The notes under the pieces were generated by a model, which saw nothing but the letters and a program-made list of their open reading frames with translations, had not been told where the DNA came from and made no database searches. Both the position numbers and the translations under genes were made by a program. From Rhodohalobacter sulfatireducens (GTDB taxonomy: Bacteria > Bacteroidota > Rhodothermia > Balneolales > Balneolaceae), in contig NZ_JAKLWS010000031.1 of NCBI RefSeq assembly GCF_022012475.1, positions 1-52,009 of the forward strand: a stretch of DNA of 52,009 nucleotides, given 5' to 3'. Positions 7,642 to 16,372 of the stretch are shown piece by piece. Each line of letters opens with the position of its first letter. Position 1 is the stretch's first letter.

Positions 7642-8532
7642 TTACAATTGAACTTCTTGAAATTTGTTGCTTGGGATCTCCCTTTCGTTTAATAAAAAAG
7701 GTTCACCAAAAATATGCATCCAATGGCGTTCAAAAAGGTAGCCATATTTATCATCCTTATGAGTTAAGTCATACATTGAGTAGATAGATTCCTCTTGCAA
7801 ATCATTGAGCAATTGATTCTTTACAGCGAAGATGGCTCCGAATGTAAAACGCCCCAGATTGTGACAAGCCGCTGTTTTTGCTATTTCAGGCAGATTGCAT
7901 TCTTTCAAAAAATGATGAGAAATATTTACTCCTTCCCCCAGGTTTCTCTCGGATTGATACCATTTCGTTGTGTATTGAATCCCTTTATCCAGGAAATAAA
8001 TAGTTCCCAAAGAGTATAGCGAAAATGTTTCCACCCGAACTCTTAAACCTTCAATAAAATGACGTTTATCCATCTTTAATACTTCTTTTGGTGGGATATT
8101 CCTGTCTTTCCTCCAGCGATAGGAGAGAGGTTGGAGCGGATCCCAGAGATGAACGCGGTTAAGCAGTTGAAGGAAGTCCGGGCTGTGCTCAAAAGGGTTT
8201 CCCTGGCAGAAAACCGTATAACTTTCGGGATCACCATACTCAGCAGTTTCCTTTACATATCGCAAATAAGTTTCTGCTTCGCGTCCGCAGTTGGGAATGT
8301 GGACGACTTGAATACGGTCATTGAGTTTGCATAGAAGTTTTTGAAATAGTGGAAGCCGTTTGCTTTTGTTGTAGATGATAATGTCGAATGAATCCGGTAC
8401 ATGTTTCACCCACGAAATATTTTCTTTGTACCTGGCAATAACCAATGTGTGTACAGTTCTTTCGGTTGATGAAGTATTCAATTGAAATATGCTATTTGAT
8501 TCAATCAGGTGATCATTTGTGTTGAACTGCAA
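7642..8532 (-). CDS. DUF3431 family protein, copy 1
   Basis: A 296-residue protein with the conserved blocks HTLVIARYKENISWVKHVP, IIIYNKS, HIPNCGREAETYLRYV and VFCQGNPFEHSPDFLQLL. The C-terminal part (FGAIFAVKNQLL, YLFERHWMHIFGEPFLL) is closely matched in copy 2 (YGAIFAVQNSIL, YMFERHWLHIVGYPFFL). The ATG at 8532 overlaps the 3' end of glf by 28 bp, so the two are likely translated from one message. A later start is possible, since the first ~27 residues precede the domain. No signal peptide or membrane span is visible, so a cytoplasmic enzyme is likely. Its job beside UDP-galactopyranose mutase and a DUF707 protein is probably in surface glycan synthesis; this is inference. Confidence 0.78.
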   Translation of the reverse strand: MQFNTNDHLIESNSIFQLNTSSTERTVHTLVIARYKENISWVKHVPDSFDIIIYNKSKRLPLFQKLLCKLNDRIQVVHIPNCGREAETYLRYVKETAEYGDPESYTVFCQGNPFEHSPDFLQLLNRVHLWDPLQPLSYRWRKDRNIPPKEVLKMDKRHFIEGLRVRVETFSLYSLGTIYFLDKGIQYTTKWYQSERNLGEGVNISHHFLKECNLPEIAKTAACHNLGRFTFGAIFAVKNQLLNDLQEESIYSMYDLTHKDDKYGYLFERHWMHIFGEPFLLNEREIPSNKFQEVQL

Positions 8533-9647
8533 AGGTCTTTTTCAAAAAGGCTTAATGCACGTGCCACGGCTTGATCCATATCGTAATAAAGATAGTCAGC
8601 CAGGCGGCCGGCAAAAAGAACATTCTTCCCAAGCTGTTTTGATTCTGATTTATATTTCCTAAACAGTTCTCGGTTTTCAGGGTGGGGAATTGGATAATAG
8701 GGCAGTGATTTACCCTGAATATGAGCCTTGGGGAATTCATAGGCGATTGTAGTTGACCTGCTCTTTTGTCCAGTCAGATGTTTGAATTCTGTTATTCGGG
8801 TAAAATCAAATTCATTGGGATATGTTACGATACCGGCTGACTGGTGAAACTCCTGCTCAAAGTGTCTGTATTCAAATTGAAGGCTTCGGTATGGAAGTTC
8901 ACCGTGTAAGTAATCGAAGTAAGCATCAATCGGGCCGGTATAAATCATCCTGTCGAATGATATATCATTTACTATATCTTTATAATTGGTACTCAGCACT
9001 ACTTCAATATTCTCATTATCGATCATCTTTTTGAACATCTCTGTATACCCCTCCAGTGGGATGGCCTGGTAGATGTCCTGGAAATACCGGTTATCTCTGC
9101 TGATATGGATGGGCACTCTTGCCGTCACGGAATCATCGATCTCTTCGGGTGTTAATCCCCACTGTTTGGTTGTATAACCCAGGAAAACATGCTCATATAT
9201 ATAATTGGCAAGAAAGCTAAGTTCACCGCTGGATCTCTCCTTCATTTTTAGAATTGGAATTTTTCTCCCGTAGCCAAATTCGTCAATAAGCAAAGTTTCG
9301 AGTTTCCCGGCATATAAAGGAGGAAAGCATTGATATAACGCGTTCAAATTAAATGGAATGGGCACCTCGATTCCTTCAACTGTAGCAAGCGATTTATGAT
9401 AGTAGGGGCGCCAATTGGTGAATTGTGAAAGATAATTCCACACTTTTTTACTATTCGTATGGAAGATATGGGGGCCATATTTGTGAACCAGGATTCCGGC
9501 TTCGTTATAAAAATCATGAGCATTGCCCCCAATATGATCTCTTTTTTCAACAAGCAATACTTTTTTATCAAGTTGGGAAGCAAGTCGTTCAGCTAAAACG
9601 CTCCCCGTAAAACCGGCTCCCACAATCAGATAATCAAATTGATTCAT
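8505..9647 (-). CDS. glf: UDP-galactopyranose mutase
   Basis: Glf is a FAD enzyme that converts UDP-galactopyranose to UDP-galactofuranose, the donor for Galf residues in surface polysaccharides. The N-terminus DYLIVGAGFTGSVLAERLA is the FAD-binding Rossmann motif. It is followed by LLVEKRDHIGGNAHD and the conserved block KYGPHIFHTN. The sequence GYTTKQWGL and the C-terminal FAGRLADYLYYDMDQAVARAL are also characteristic. The frame is open to 9695, but the ATG at 9647 is preceded by a strong AAGGAGG Shine-Dalgarno at ideal spacing and gives the canonical MNQFDYLIVGAG start (380 residues). It overlaps the upstream DUF707 gene by 14 bp and the downstream DUF3431 gene by 28 bp, so all are probably one operon. 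Confidence 0.96.
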   Translation of the reverse strand: MNQFDYLIVGAGFTGSVLAERLASQLDKKVLLVEKRDHIGGNAHDFYNEAGILVHKYGPHIFHTNSKKVWNYLSQFTNWRPYYHKSLATVEGIEVPIPFNLNALYQCFPPLYAGKLETLLIDEFGYGRKIPILKMKERSSGELSFLANYIYEHVFLGYTTKQWGLTPEEIDDSVTARVPIHISRDNRYFQDIYQAIPLEGYTEMFKKMIDNENIEVVLSTNYKDIVNDISFDRMIYTGPIDAYFDYLHGELPYRSLQFEYRHFEQEFHQSAGIVTYPNEFDFTRITEFKHLTGQKSRSTTIAYEFPKAHIQGKSLPYYPIPHPENRELFRKYKSESKQLGKNVLFAGRLADYLYYDMDQAVARALSLFEKDLCSSTQMIT

Positions 9648-10311
9648 AGACCTCCTTCGTGAGATTATATTTCTCAATATATCTTTGAAGTTCATCGAAA
9701 TGCTTTGATTGAACCGGTCTTGAATGAAAGGACATTACATCGTCAATAATGGCCATATTTTTCTGTTTATAATCCACAATGTCTCCCCAATGAAAGTCCA
9801 TCCCCCAGCCACTTTTATTTTCTTTAAATGTAAACAAAGTTTTTTTGAGAGCCTCCCTGGAAAAACAGGGTTGCATAATTTCTACAAAATTGGTGTATCG
9901 CAGCTTTGAATTTAACTTCAAACAAGTATGTGGATAAGAATAGAATTTATTAATCAGGGCGGGTTGTGCGATTGCAAGATTATATCTCTTCATGTATGAA
10001 AATAGGCGCTGAATTGCTTCCGGTTTGATGATTATATCATCATCAGGCATATAAAAGTATTCATATTGATTTAGGAAGTCTTCATTCTCTTTGAGGTAAT
10101 CATAGATCAGGTTGTACTTATATCCTTTTGATTGTTTGATAAATGGCGTGTCAGTGTCATATTTATCTATAGAATCATCATAAACGATTAAGTGAAGATC
10201 AAAACGGCTGTTTTCACTGATCCATACAGGATGCTTGCTTTTCTCACCTACCGCAGATATAACACAATATGGATGAGAGGGTCTTGGATCTGTATTTTTG
10301 TTATTCCCCAT
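9634..10311 (-). CDS. DUF707-like protein, probable glycosyltransferase
   Basis: This 225-residue protein has an acidic motif YFYMPDDDIIIKPEAI that resembles the metal-binding DxD of GT-A glycosyltransferases. Next come LAIAQPALINKFYSYPHTC, YTNFVEIMQPCFSREAL and KSGWGMDFHWGD. The combination of a Q-P-A-L block, a V-E-x-M-x-P-x-F-S-R block and G-W-G-x-D-F is the DUF707 signature. A sugar donor cannot be deduced. It overlaps glf, so it may use UDP-galactofuranose or act on the same glycan; that is inference. No signal peptide or membrane segment is visible. Confidence 0.75.
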   Translation of the reverse strand: MGNNKNTDPRPSHPYCVISAVGEKSKHPVWISENSRFDLHLIVYDDSIDKYDTDTPFIKQSKGYKYNLIYDYLKENEDFLNQYEYFYMPDDDIIIKPEAIQRLFSYMKRYNLAIAQPALINKFYSYPHTCLKLNSKLRYTNFVEIMQPCFSREALKKTLFTFKENKSGWGMDFHWGDIVDYKQKNMAIIDDVMSFHSRPVQSKHFDELQRYIEKYNLTKEVYESI

Positions 10312-10410
10312 TATGATTTTTCAGATTACTCACAGAAAATTTAATGAATCAGCCTGAAATGCGTGAAGTTATTTTGCTTTTCTTCAGCGTTGAATTCGGT
10401 TTAATAATAC

Positions 10411-11412
10411 TCAATCCGACGGAAACTCCAAGTACCAGGAGTCATTGTTATTTGTTGGAGCACCAGCACCGCCAACGCCCCAGATTTTATTTTTAAAGAC
10501 AGCATTGGCGTGACTATATCTCCCAAAGTAAGGTTCTGTCTTCTGCCAGTTAACTCCATCACTGCTGTACCAGATCTGTTTGCTTACTGTACCTACTATA
10601 CCATTCACACTCTCATCAATTATGAACCCTCCGATAAGCCAAATTTTATTATCAAATACAACGCATTCGAAATAGATTAAATTAGCAAATCCAGCATTTT
10701 CAGAAGCCATCGTCCAATCTATTCCATTTTCACTGTACCATACATCATTGTGTCCATATCCACCAATTACCCACATTTTATCATCAAATACTACACTTTC
10801 ATGGCCGGTTCGAGGTTTAAAGGCCGCATCATCCGTGGCTTGTGACCAGTTCACCCCATCTGAGCTATACCATGCATCATTACGGATATATGTCTCATTA
10901 AAATCGTCACTTATTTCACTGCCGCCAATCACCCACATTTTGTTGTCAAAAACTACACTTGAGTGGCCGTTTCGTCTTCCAAGAGGAGTATCATCAGCAG
11001 CCTCTACCCAATGGCTTCCATCTTCGGTATACCAAACATCTTTGAAAAAACCACCGACAATCTCACCGCCAATTAGCCACATTTTATCATCGTATGCGAA
11101 TGCAGTGTGCTGCACTCTCGCGGGAAAATCAGCTTCTTCAGTTGCTAATTCCCAATGAATCCCGTCCTCGCTATACCAAACGTCTTTCATCCCAAATCGA
11201 TGCTGCAGGCCACCGAACATCCATATTTTATCATTAAAAACTACCAGGGAATGTCCTTGTCGCAACAGCATTCCTATATTTTCATTTGCAATTACTCCAC
11301 TACCATGAGAAATGTTTTCATCTTCAGGATCAACCGGTGAGTCCGAACCACAGGAAATGATGAGAGTGGTAAACAAAATTATAAATGTGCAGAAAATTTT
11401 ATAGTCACTCAT
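10411..11412 (-). CDS. Kelch-repeat lipoprotein, six-bladed propeller
   Basis: The N-terminus ends in a lipobox, LIISC, giving an acylated cysteine at residue 21, so the 333-residue protein is a membrane-anchored lipoprotein. Six repeats follow, each with a core such as HSLVVFNDKIWMFGG, HTAFAYDDKMWLIGG, HSSVVFDNKMWVIGG and HESVVFDDKMWVIGG. Each repeat also has a partner strand like DVWYSEDGIHW. This is the Kelch beta-propeller pattern, and six repeats fit one complete propeller. No catalytic residues are apparent and galactose-oxidase-type features are absent. It may be a surface binding protein. The next gene on the same strand is about 100 bp downstream. Confidence 0.85.
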   Translation of the reverse strand: MSDYKIFCTFIILFTTLIISCGSDSPVDPEDENISHGSGVIANENIGMLLRQGHSLVVFNDKIWMFGGLQHRFGMKDVWYSEDGIHWELATEEADFPARVQHTAFAYDDKMWLIGGEIVGGFFKDVWYTEDGSHWVEAADDTPLGRRNGHSSVVFDNKMWVIGGSEISDDFNETYIRNDAWYSSDGVNWSQATDDAAFKPRTGHESVVFDDKMWVIGGYGHNDVWYSENGIDWTMASENAGFANLIYFECVVFDNKIWLIGGFIIDESVNGIVGTVSKQIWYSSDGVNWQKTEPYFGRYSHANAVFKNKIWGVGGAGAPTNNNDSWYLEFPSD

Positions 11413-11469
11413 GATGGAATATTGATGAAAGATTAACCTTCATCTTAAAAAAATCGAAGATGCATTTGG

Positions 11470-12468
11470 TTATAATTCCCGAATAATCTCCTTCAACTCT
11501 TTCTGAGATTTAAAGAACTTTAAGTTTTTCCCCTCTTGTTCTTTTAAGCATCCTTTTTCGGGCAGGATAATTGTTTTATCATAACTTTTTGCAAGTGGAA
11601 CTCCTCCGGATGCAAGTACACTCTTGTAATTAAAAACAAGAAAATCGGCCGCGTTGAAAAATTCGGGAACACAATCTTCTTTGATGAACTGTGGAATCAG
11701 AAGTACGTTATTCATCTCCTGAGAAGCTTTGCGAATTTTTTTGAAGTATGCCATTTGTCCTTTTTTTACCGGCCCAACAACCAGTAGTTTTTTGTTTAAA
11801 GGCTCATCTTTAAAGATTGCGCAAACTTTGTCAACCTGCTTATAAGGGCTGATGTGTCCGAACATCAAATAGATTCGGTCCTGGATTTTAATTTTCACAT
11901 CGTAACGGTGGTTAATAGCCTCGATGGCGGCTGCTCGCGGCATCAGTTGTGGTGGATAACCGGGATGCGACCAGACACGGAATTTTTTGGGAGAGACGTT
12001 AAAATAGATCGACAGATCCGGAATTATTGATTCACATTCCACAACAAGCCGATCTGCTTTTTTTGCAAGCCACCTCCGGGCTTTAATATGCAGCCATTCA
12101 TGGTTGCAATCCGGCGGAACTTTGTTATGCAGAGACCAAACAAGTTTACCGCCTAAAAGCAGGTACAGTTGAATGCAGAATAATTTAAAAAGGAATACAA
12201 AAACAGATCCTAAACCAGAAAACTGGATCCAATGATAGTGTAAAATTGAGTCGCCTTTGATGAGCTGGTGAAGTATAAATTTCAGATGCCCGGCTGTACT
12301 TACATCAAATATTTTAAAATCCGGTGAGTCGAGCAGTTTTTTATAGAAAAGATAAAGGTAATCAGACTTTTTGTGAGTATATCGAATACGGGGAGCCACA
12401 AACAACGTTGTAGGTTCGGATCTGATCAGCCCATCATATAGTTCATCCAGTTCATTGATCTCACTCAT
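11470..12468 (-). CDS. Glycosyltransferase, GT4-like
   Basis: A protein of ~332 residues with a GT-B layout. The N-terminal half contains LHYHWIQFSG and LVWSLHNKVPPDCNHEW, typical acceptor-side motifs. The C-terminal half has YLMFGHISPYKQVDKV, LLVVGPVKK and a FFNAADFLVFNYKSVLASGGVPLA segment, corresponding to the donor-binding E-x7-E region, though the usual glutamates are not clearly placed. The frame extends to a TTG at 12486, overlapping the PorV-like gene upstream; I chose the ATG at 12468. The coupling to a T9SS cargo-like protein and two PorV-like barrels suggests it decorates the same surface material. That link is inference; the sugar donor is unknown. Confidence 0.82.
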   Translation of the reverse strand: MSEINELDELYDGLIRSEPTTLFVAPRIRYTHKKSDYLYLFYKKLLDSPDFKIFDVSTAGHLKFILHQLIKGDSILHYHWIQFSGLGSVFVFLFKLFCIQLYLLLGGKLVWSLHNKVPPDCNHEWLHIKARRWLAKKADRLVVECESIIPDLSIYFNVSPKKFRVWSHPGYPPQLMPRAAAIEAINHRYDVKIKIQDRIYLMFGHISPYKQVDKVCAIFKDEPLNKKLLVVGPVKKGQMAYFKKIRKASQEMNNVLLIPQFIKEDCVPEFFNAADFLVFNYKSVLASGGVPLAKSYDKTIILPEKGCLKEQEGKNLKFFKSQKELKEIIREL

Positions 12469-12482
12469 AGCAGACCCACTAA

Positions 12483-13670
12483 TCAAAAATAGTATTGAAC
12501 TCCAAAAGAGTGGACTGTACCGAATCCCGTTGAAAATGGCACAAGTGCATAATTAACACGAACAGATTCAATCTCCAGGCCCAATCCAAAACTGTAAGGT
12601 CGCTCGGTTGGCCCCCATCGATATCCACCCTGAATAAATAAAAGATCTCCTAAATTCAGATCCATTGCAAGAGTAAAAAAACTTTCGTTTTTGTTACTGT
12701 CAATAAAATCACTTCCGGGGTTTTCCCGGATTGGTTTACTCCAATCCGCAATCAGACTCACCAGCACCGGTAAATCATTTCGGCCGGGTGTGTTGAACTG
12801 AATCAAACCAGCAGAGAGCCCGGTGTTAAATGAAGTGGGGAGAGGAGTAGATTCCTGGTCGAGGCTTTCCATATTTCCAATGTTCTTAATTGCAGCTGCA
12901 GCCCGGATTTTATCATCTATAAAAGTTGAGGTGATTCCCGCATTAAAAGCATACCCGGAGGCCCGAAACTGGAACACCTCCTCGCGCAGGTATTGACCGG
13001 TGATACCCACAGAAAAGGGACCCAGTTTTTGAGCGACAGCACCAGCCAGAGATAAATATCGAATGGAGAAATTTCCAACAGATGGCCCGGGTTGATCTCT
13101 AGCCTCAAACCCGTCACTGCCGGAGGAGTAGACTCCAAATGCAAATGCCCGATTGTCTCTTTTAAGATTCATGGCCGCGAACTGGTTATTCACGTTGGCA
13201 ATCCAAAGTGTATAGCTTACATCCAGGCTCGACTGGTCATCATAAACCAACAGCGACGGATTGGAATAGATTGCCGATGGCCCGACGGCCGAAGCAGTGG
13301 TTGCTTCAGAAAGTGACAGCATACGCGACGATGGACCGATATTCAAAAAATCGAGTCCGCTGCCGGTGTCTTGGGCATTAAGATTTGGACCTGAAAAGAG
13401 AAGGGTGAGGGTTGCGAGAATTAGAATCGATAATCCGGCGTGTTGTGTAGGAAAGTAACTGTTAAGTGATTTGATGGACGAAAAAAGTGAATCTCTTGGT
13501 GCTGACCGTTTTTTCGCCCTCATCCCTTCGCCTCTCTCCCCGCGGGAGAGGGATTGAGGGAGAGGGTTAAATGATGATTGGCCTGGAATCGGCCTTTTAG
13601 CGCTAAACACATACGAAGAGAACCTTCGCAACGAGTTAGACATCTGGAATTTGTTAAAAAAGCGGATCAT
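12483..13670 (-). CDS. PorV/PorQ-like outer-membrane barrel with repeat-derived N-terminal segment
   Basis: The mature part begins at LNAQDTGSGLDFLNIGPSS and carries the family hallmark: GPSSRMLSLSEATTASAVGPSAIYSNPSLL near residues 112-141, then alternating beta-strand sequence up to a C-terminal FGVQYYF. PorV-like proteins help T9SS cargo across the outer membrane. The ATG at 13670 overlaps the upstream stop as ATGA. Between residues ~37 and 50 (NPLPQSLSRGERGEGM) the DNA is a palindromic CTCTCCC-CGC-GGGAGAG element of the kind usually found between genes. It stays in frame and sits before the hydrophobic stretch AGLSILILATLTLLFSG. Translation could instead start at Met50 (13523). The long N-region makes the signal peptide unusual. 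Confidence 0.8.
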   Translation of the reverse strand: MIRFFNKFQMSNSLRRFSSYVFSAKRPIPGQSSFNPLPQSLSRGERGEGMRAKKRSAPRDSLFSSIKSLNSYFPTQHAGLSILILATLTLLFSGPNLNAQDTGSGLDFLNIGPSSRMLSLSEATTASAVGPSAIYSNPSLLVYDDQSSLDVSYTLWIANVNNQFAAMNLKRDNRAFAFGVYSSGSDGFEARDQPGPSVGNFSIRYLSLAGAVAQKLGPFSVGITGQYLREEVFQFRASGYAFNAGITSTFIDDKIRAAAAIKNIGNMESLDQESTPLPTSFNTGLSAGLIQFNTPGRNDLPVLVSLIADWSKPIRENPGSDFIDSNKNESFFTLAMDLNLGDLLFIQGGYRWGPTERPYSFGLGLEIESVRVNYALVPFSTGFGTVHSFGVQYYF

Positions 13671-14704
13671 AAATTCAGCCTGATTGCAAATACATGCATG
13701 GTTGAGAGTCCCGAAGGTTCCCTCAGAAATGAATAATCAATCGAGGGGGACAATGCATCATAGGGTAAATGTATGGAAAATCCGGCAGCGGGTTGCAGAT
13801 CATTTCCTTCACCTAATTCGTTTATCTGGGCCCCGGCGCGAAGTGTAAATCTTTCATGGAGTTGGTAGCTCGTTCCAGTACGCAAAAAATGACTGACAGA
13901 AGTTTTTTCTGATCGATCGATCGATTGACTCTGCTCATCATGAACTGGTAGAGTTTCATATGATTGCCGGCGATGTTCAATATCTAAACTGATCAGCCAA
14001 ATCTTATTGATTTGATATGATGCACCTGCCACCATCCGAACAGGAAAAAACTCCTGGTTATTGGATGAATCTGTTCCGTAAAGATCTGATGTATTGAACC
14101 TGTAGGAGGCCAGTAGATCCTGAACGTTCAGCCCAAGCCGTAGTTTTGGAAATGGGTGAATCAATAATCCTGCATCAATTCCCAAGCCGGAGCTTGTGGG
14201 CAGTTTGGGGTGATACCGGGCGATGTTATATTTGAGCCCGATACCTGCCCAAATGGATTGCGAAAAGCGGATTCCAAAATTACTGATTACCTGGAATTCA
14301 TTTGTCGATAGATTTTCTGTGTGATACCCGTTCAGATCTCGCCCATCTATTTTGCCGACACTGCCATGCAAAACACTGAGAGAAAGACCCGCAGAAGGCG
14401 GAAGCTGAAAATGAGAATGCAGCATGTTGAGCCTGCGGTCGAAAGGGAGCAGAGCCGTTCCGGCATCAATTTGGATCAGGTCAGATTTTATGGCCGCAAA
14501 AGCGGGATTGTAGTAACTGTAGCTGCCTTCCTGTACAACGGATGTCATAGCATTTCCCATCGCCATTCCGCGGGGAGAAAATCCCATTCTTGAGAAAGAA
14601 CCAGCAAATCCACCGCTTTTCTCCTGTGAGAAAAGCTCATTAGACCATCCGAAGGTCATAAATATCAATAAGATATAGATCGGAATGGATTTAAGATATT
14701 TCAT
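13667..14704 (-). CDS. PorV/PorQ-like outer-membrane barrel
   Basis: A 345-residue protein with a signal peptide (hydrophobic IYILLIFMTFG, cleavage near FSQEKSG). The family block FSPRGMAMGNAMTSVVQEGSYSYYNPAFAAI follows, then amphipathic beta-strands ending in FAIRLNL, a typical barrel terminus. It is a paralogue of the next gene and resembles the shuttle proteins of T9SS. The ATG at 14704 shares a base with the stop of the upstream cargo-like gene (TGATG), so the two are translationally coupled. The frame is open one codon further (TTG at 14707), which I ignore. A dedicated export partner for the upstream protein is an inference from coupling. Confidence 0.82.
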   Translation of the reverse strand: MKYLKSIPIYILLIFMTFGWSNELFSQEKSGGFAGSFSRMGFSPRGMAMGNAMTSVVQEGSYSYYNPAFAAIKSDLIQIDAGTALLPFDRRLNMLHSHFQLPPSAGLSLSVLHGSVGKIDGRDLNGYHTENLSTNEFQVISNFGIRFSQSIWAGIGLKYNIARYHPKLPTSSGLGIDAGLLIHPFPKLRLGLNVQDLLASYRFNTSDLYGTDSSNNQEFFPVRMVAGASYQINKIWLISLDIEHRRQSYETLPVHDEQSQSIDRSEKTSVSHFLRTGTSYQLHERFTLRAGAQINELGEGNDLQPAAGFSIHLPYDALSPSIDYSFLREPSGLSTMHVFAIRLNL

Positions 14705-16326
14705 CAATCAAGCAGTAGAATTTTGCCATTTGTAAACCCGTTGGATGTCTCGATGGAGTAAAAATAGGTTCCGTTTGAAGCGATTCGCCCCGATTCAGTC
14801 AGCCCGTTCCAGGCGGTTTCATAAGACCCGGATGATGGAACTGTTGGCACACGAATCGTTTTGACGGGATTCATTCCAAAATCAAAAATGCGTATGGTGG
14901 CAGGCCCGGGATTCTTCATCCGGTATTTGATTCGAACAACCGAATGTTGCGTTGGTGAAAAGGGATTGGGGTAGGCATAACTGTTTACATTCGGAGCATC
15001 GGGTTGATACTGATTGCCGCCACTCAAAGGAACATCAACCCGCAAGATTTCCCAGTTTTCTCCACCGTCTGATGTTGATGCAATTCCGTCGGATGTTCCC
15101 ACCCAAAGATTCTGTTCGGTGGAGGTGACTGCAAAATACCGGGCATCCGGCTTGATGAATGTATTGGGACTTGAAATTTGAGGAATTCGCTTCCAGTTTT
15201 CACCATCATCTCTTGAAATATAGAGGCCGTTATCTGCAGCTACATAAATATCTTCATCAAAAAAACCGATGTCGTTGGCTCGAACTCCTTCAAGAAATTG
15301 GTGGAAAGTTTCTCCTTCATCATCGGTATACACTATACCATATTCATCTCGATTCTCGGAATCGGTGATCCAGTTTGTCATCCAGATTCGGTCGGTGTCA
15401 GGTTGCTGGCGAATTGTAACCACCCAGTTAGACAGGAGTCCCTCTTGCGATTCCGGGTTCCATGAAAAGTGCCTCCATTCAATTCGGTCGACCGGAGCTG
15501 TTAACGCATTTTCGGAGACATTGATACCGGATGCTGTTCCAACCCATACCCGTTGCTGGTCGTCAATCAGCAAGCCAAACCCAAGTAGATTGTTATCAAA
15601 CCGGGGATCGTATCGATTAATCACTTCATCATCGGGAGTTACGGAGACCCACCCATAAGATTCTTCGGGATTCAGGTTCGATACATTCGACGGTGGTAAA
15701 AAAATCCGTTCCCAGTTCTCCCCGTTATCGCGGCTGCGCAATAGTCCGGATGCCCAGTTTACAGATAAAATCGTTTGATCATAAAAATCGACTTCATAAG
15801 GCGGTGATTGTTCGGGTACGGTTATTCGGGTGCGAATATAAGTTGTGTCTCCATATTCAAATTCAATATCACAGGGAGGGCCAATCGAGGCGGCATCACA
15901 GGAATCATCAGCTTTTTCATCAAGCGGAAAAGTGATGAAATCCCAATCATTTCCGGAATCGTTAGATTGATAATATCCCTGAGCTGCATTTACAGATGAA
16001 CCGCCACGGGTTGAGGTAAATCCCAAACCGGCTAAAATTCTGGTTCCCTGAACTTCTAAAGAGAAGACCCGTCCGCGACCGTTAAACACACTGTCGGCAT
16101 TTGCGGGTACATAAATATCCCCGGTAAATTCCCCATAAGCATTCAGTCCCGGGCCAATCCATACTGCCTGATCGTTTCCTTCCAAAGTAGAGTTAGAGTT
16201 TTGACGTAATGTAGAATATCGATCTTCAATGGGGCCGTACGTTTGTGAAAAAAGGAGAGATGGAGAGACAAAGAGGCAGAAGCAAATTAAATAGATCTTG
16301 ATAAAAATCGAGTTTCCGTTCTGCAT
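14704..16326 (-). CDS. T9SS-sorted propeller protein
   Basis: A 540-residue exported protein. A signal peptide (FIKIYLICFCLFVSPSLLFSQ) is followed by a beta-propeller region with Asp-box/BNR-like turns such as SNDSGNDWDFI, SRDNGENWERI, TDDEGETFHQF, SRDDGENWKRI and STSDGGENWEIL. The last ~90 residues form a FlgD-like/T9SS sorting domain. It starts YAYPNPFSP and contains VRIKYRMKNPGPATIRIFD, WNGLTESGRIASNGTYFYSI and a KILLLD end. This argues for secretion by the type IX system and surface anchoring or release. It is the first gene of a tight operon with two PorV-like barrels and a glycosyltransferase. No catalytic site for a sialidase or peptidase is visible. Confidence 0.88.
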   Translation of the reverse strand: MQNGNSIFIKIYLICFCLFVSPSLLFSQTYGPIEDRYSTLRQNSNSTLEGNDQAVWIGPGLNAYGEFTGDIYVPANADSVFNGRGRVFSLEVQGTRILAGLGFTSTRGGSSVNAAQGYYQSNDSGNDWDFITFPLDEKADDSCDAASIGPPCDIEFEYGDTTYIRTRITVPEQSPPYEVDFYDQTILSVNWASGLLRSRDNGENWERIFLPPSNVSNLNPEESYGWVSVTPDDEVINRYDPRFDNNLLGFGLLIDDQQRVWVGTASGINVSENALTAPVDRIEWRHFSWNPESQEGLLSNWVVTIRQQPDTDRIWMTNWITDSENRDEYGIVYTDDEGETFHQFLEGVRANDIGFFDEDIYVAADNGLYISRDDGENWKRIPQISSPNTFIKPDARYFAVTSTEQNLWVGTSDGIASTSDGGENWEILRVDVPLSGGNQYQPDAPNVNSYAYPNPFSPTQHSVVRIKYRMKNPGPATIRIFDFGMNPVKTIRVPTVPSSGSYETAWNGLTESGRIASNGTYFYSIETSNGFTNGKILLLD

Positions 16327-16372
16327 CAGGAAAAAGTATCAGTGTGCTTTATTGAAATCAAATGAATAAAAA

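Noticed and set aside
9648-9695. N-terminal extension of Glf (MNFKDILRNIISRRRS)
   Set aside because: A strong Shine-Dalgarno precedes the internal ATG at 9647 and the extension only overlaps the upstream gene.
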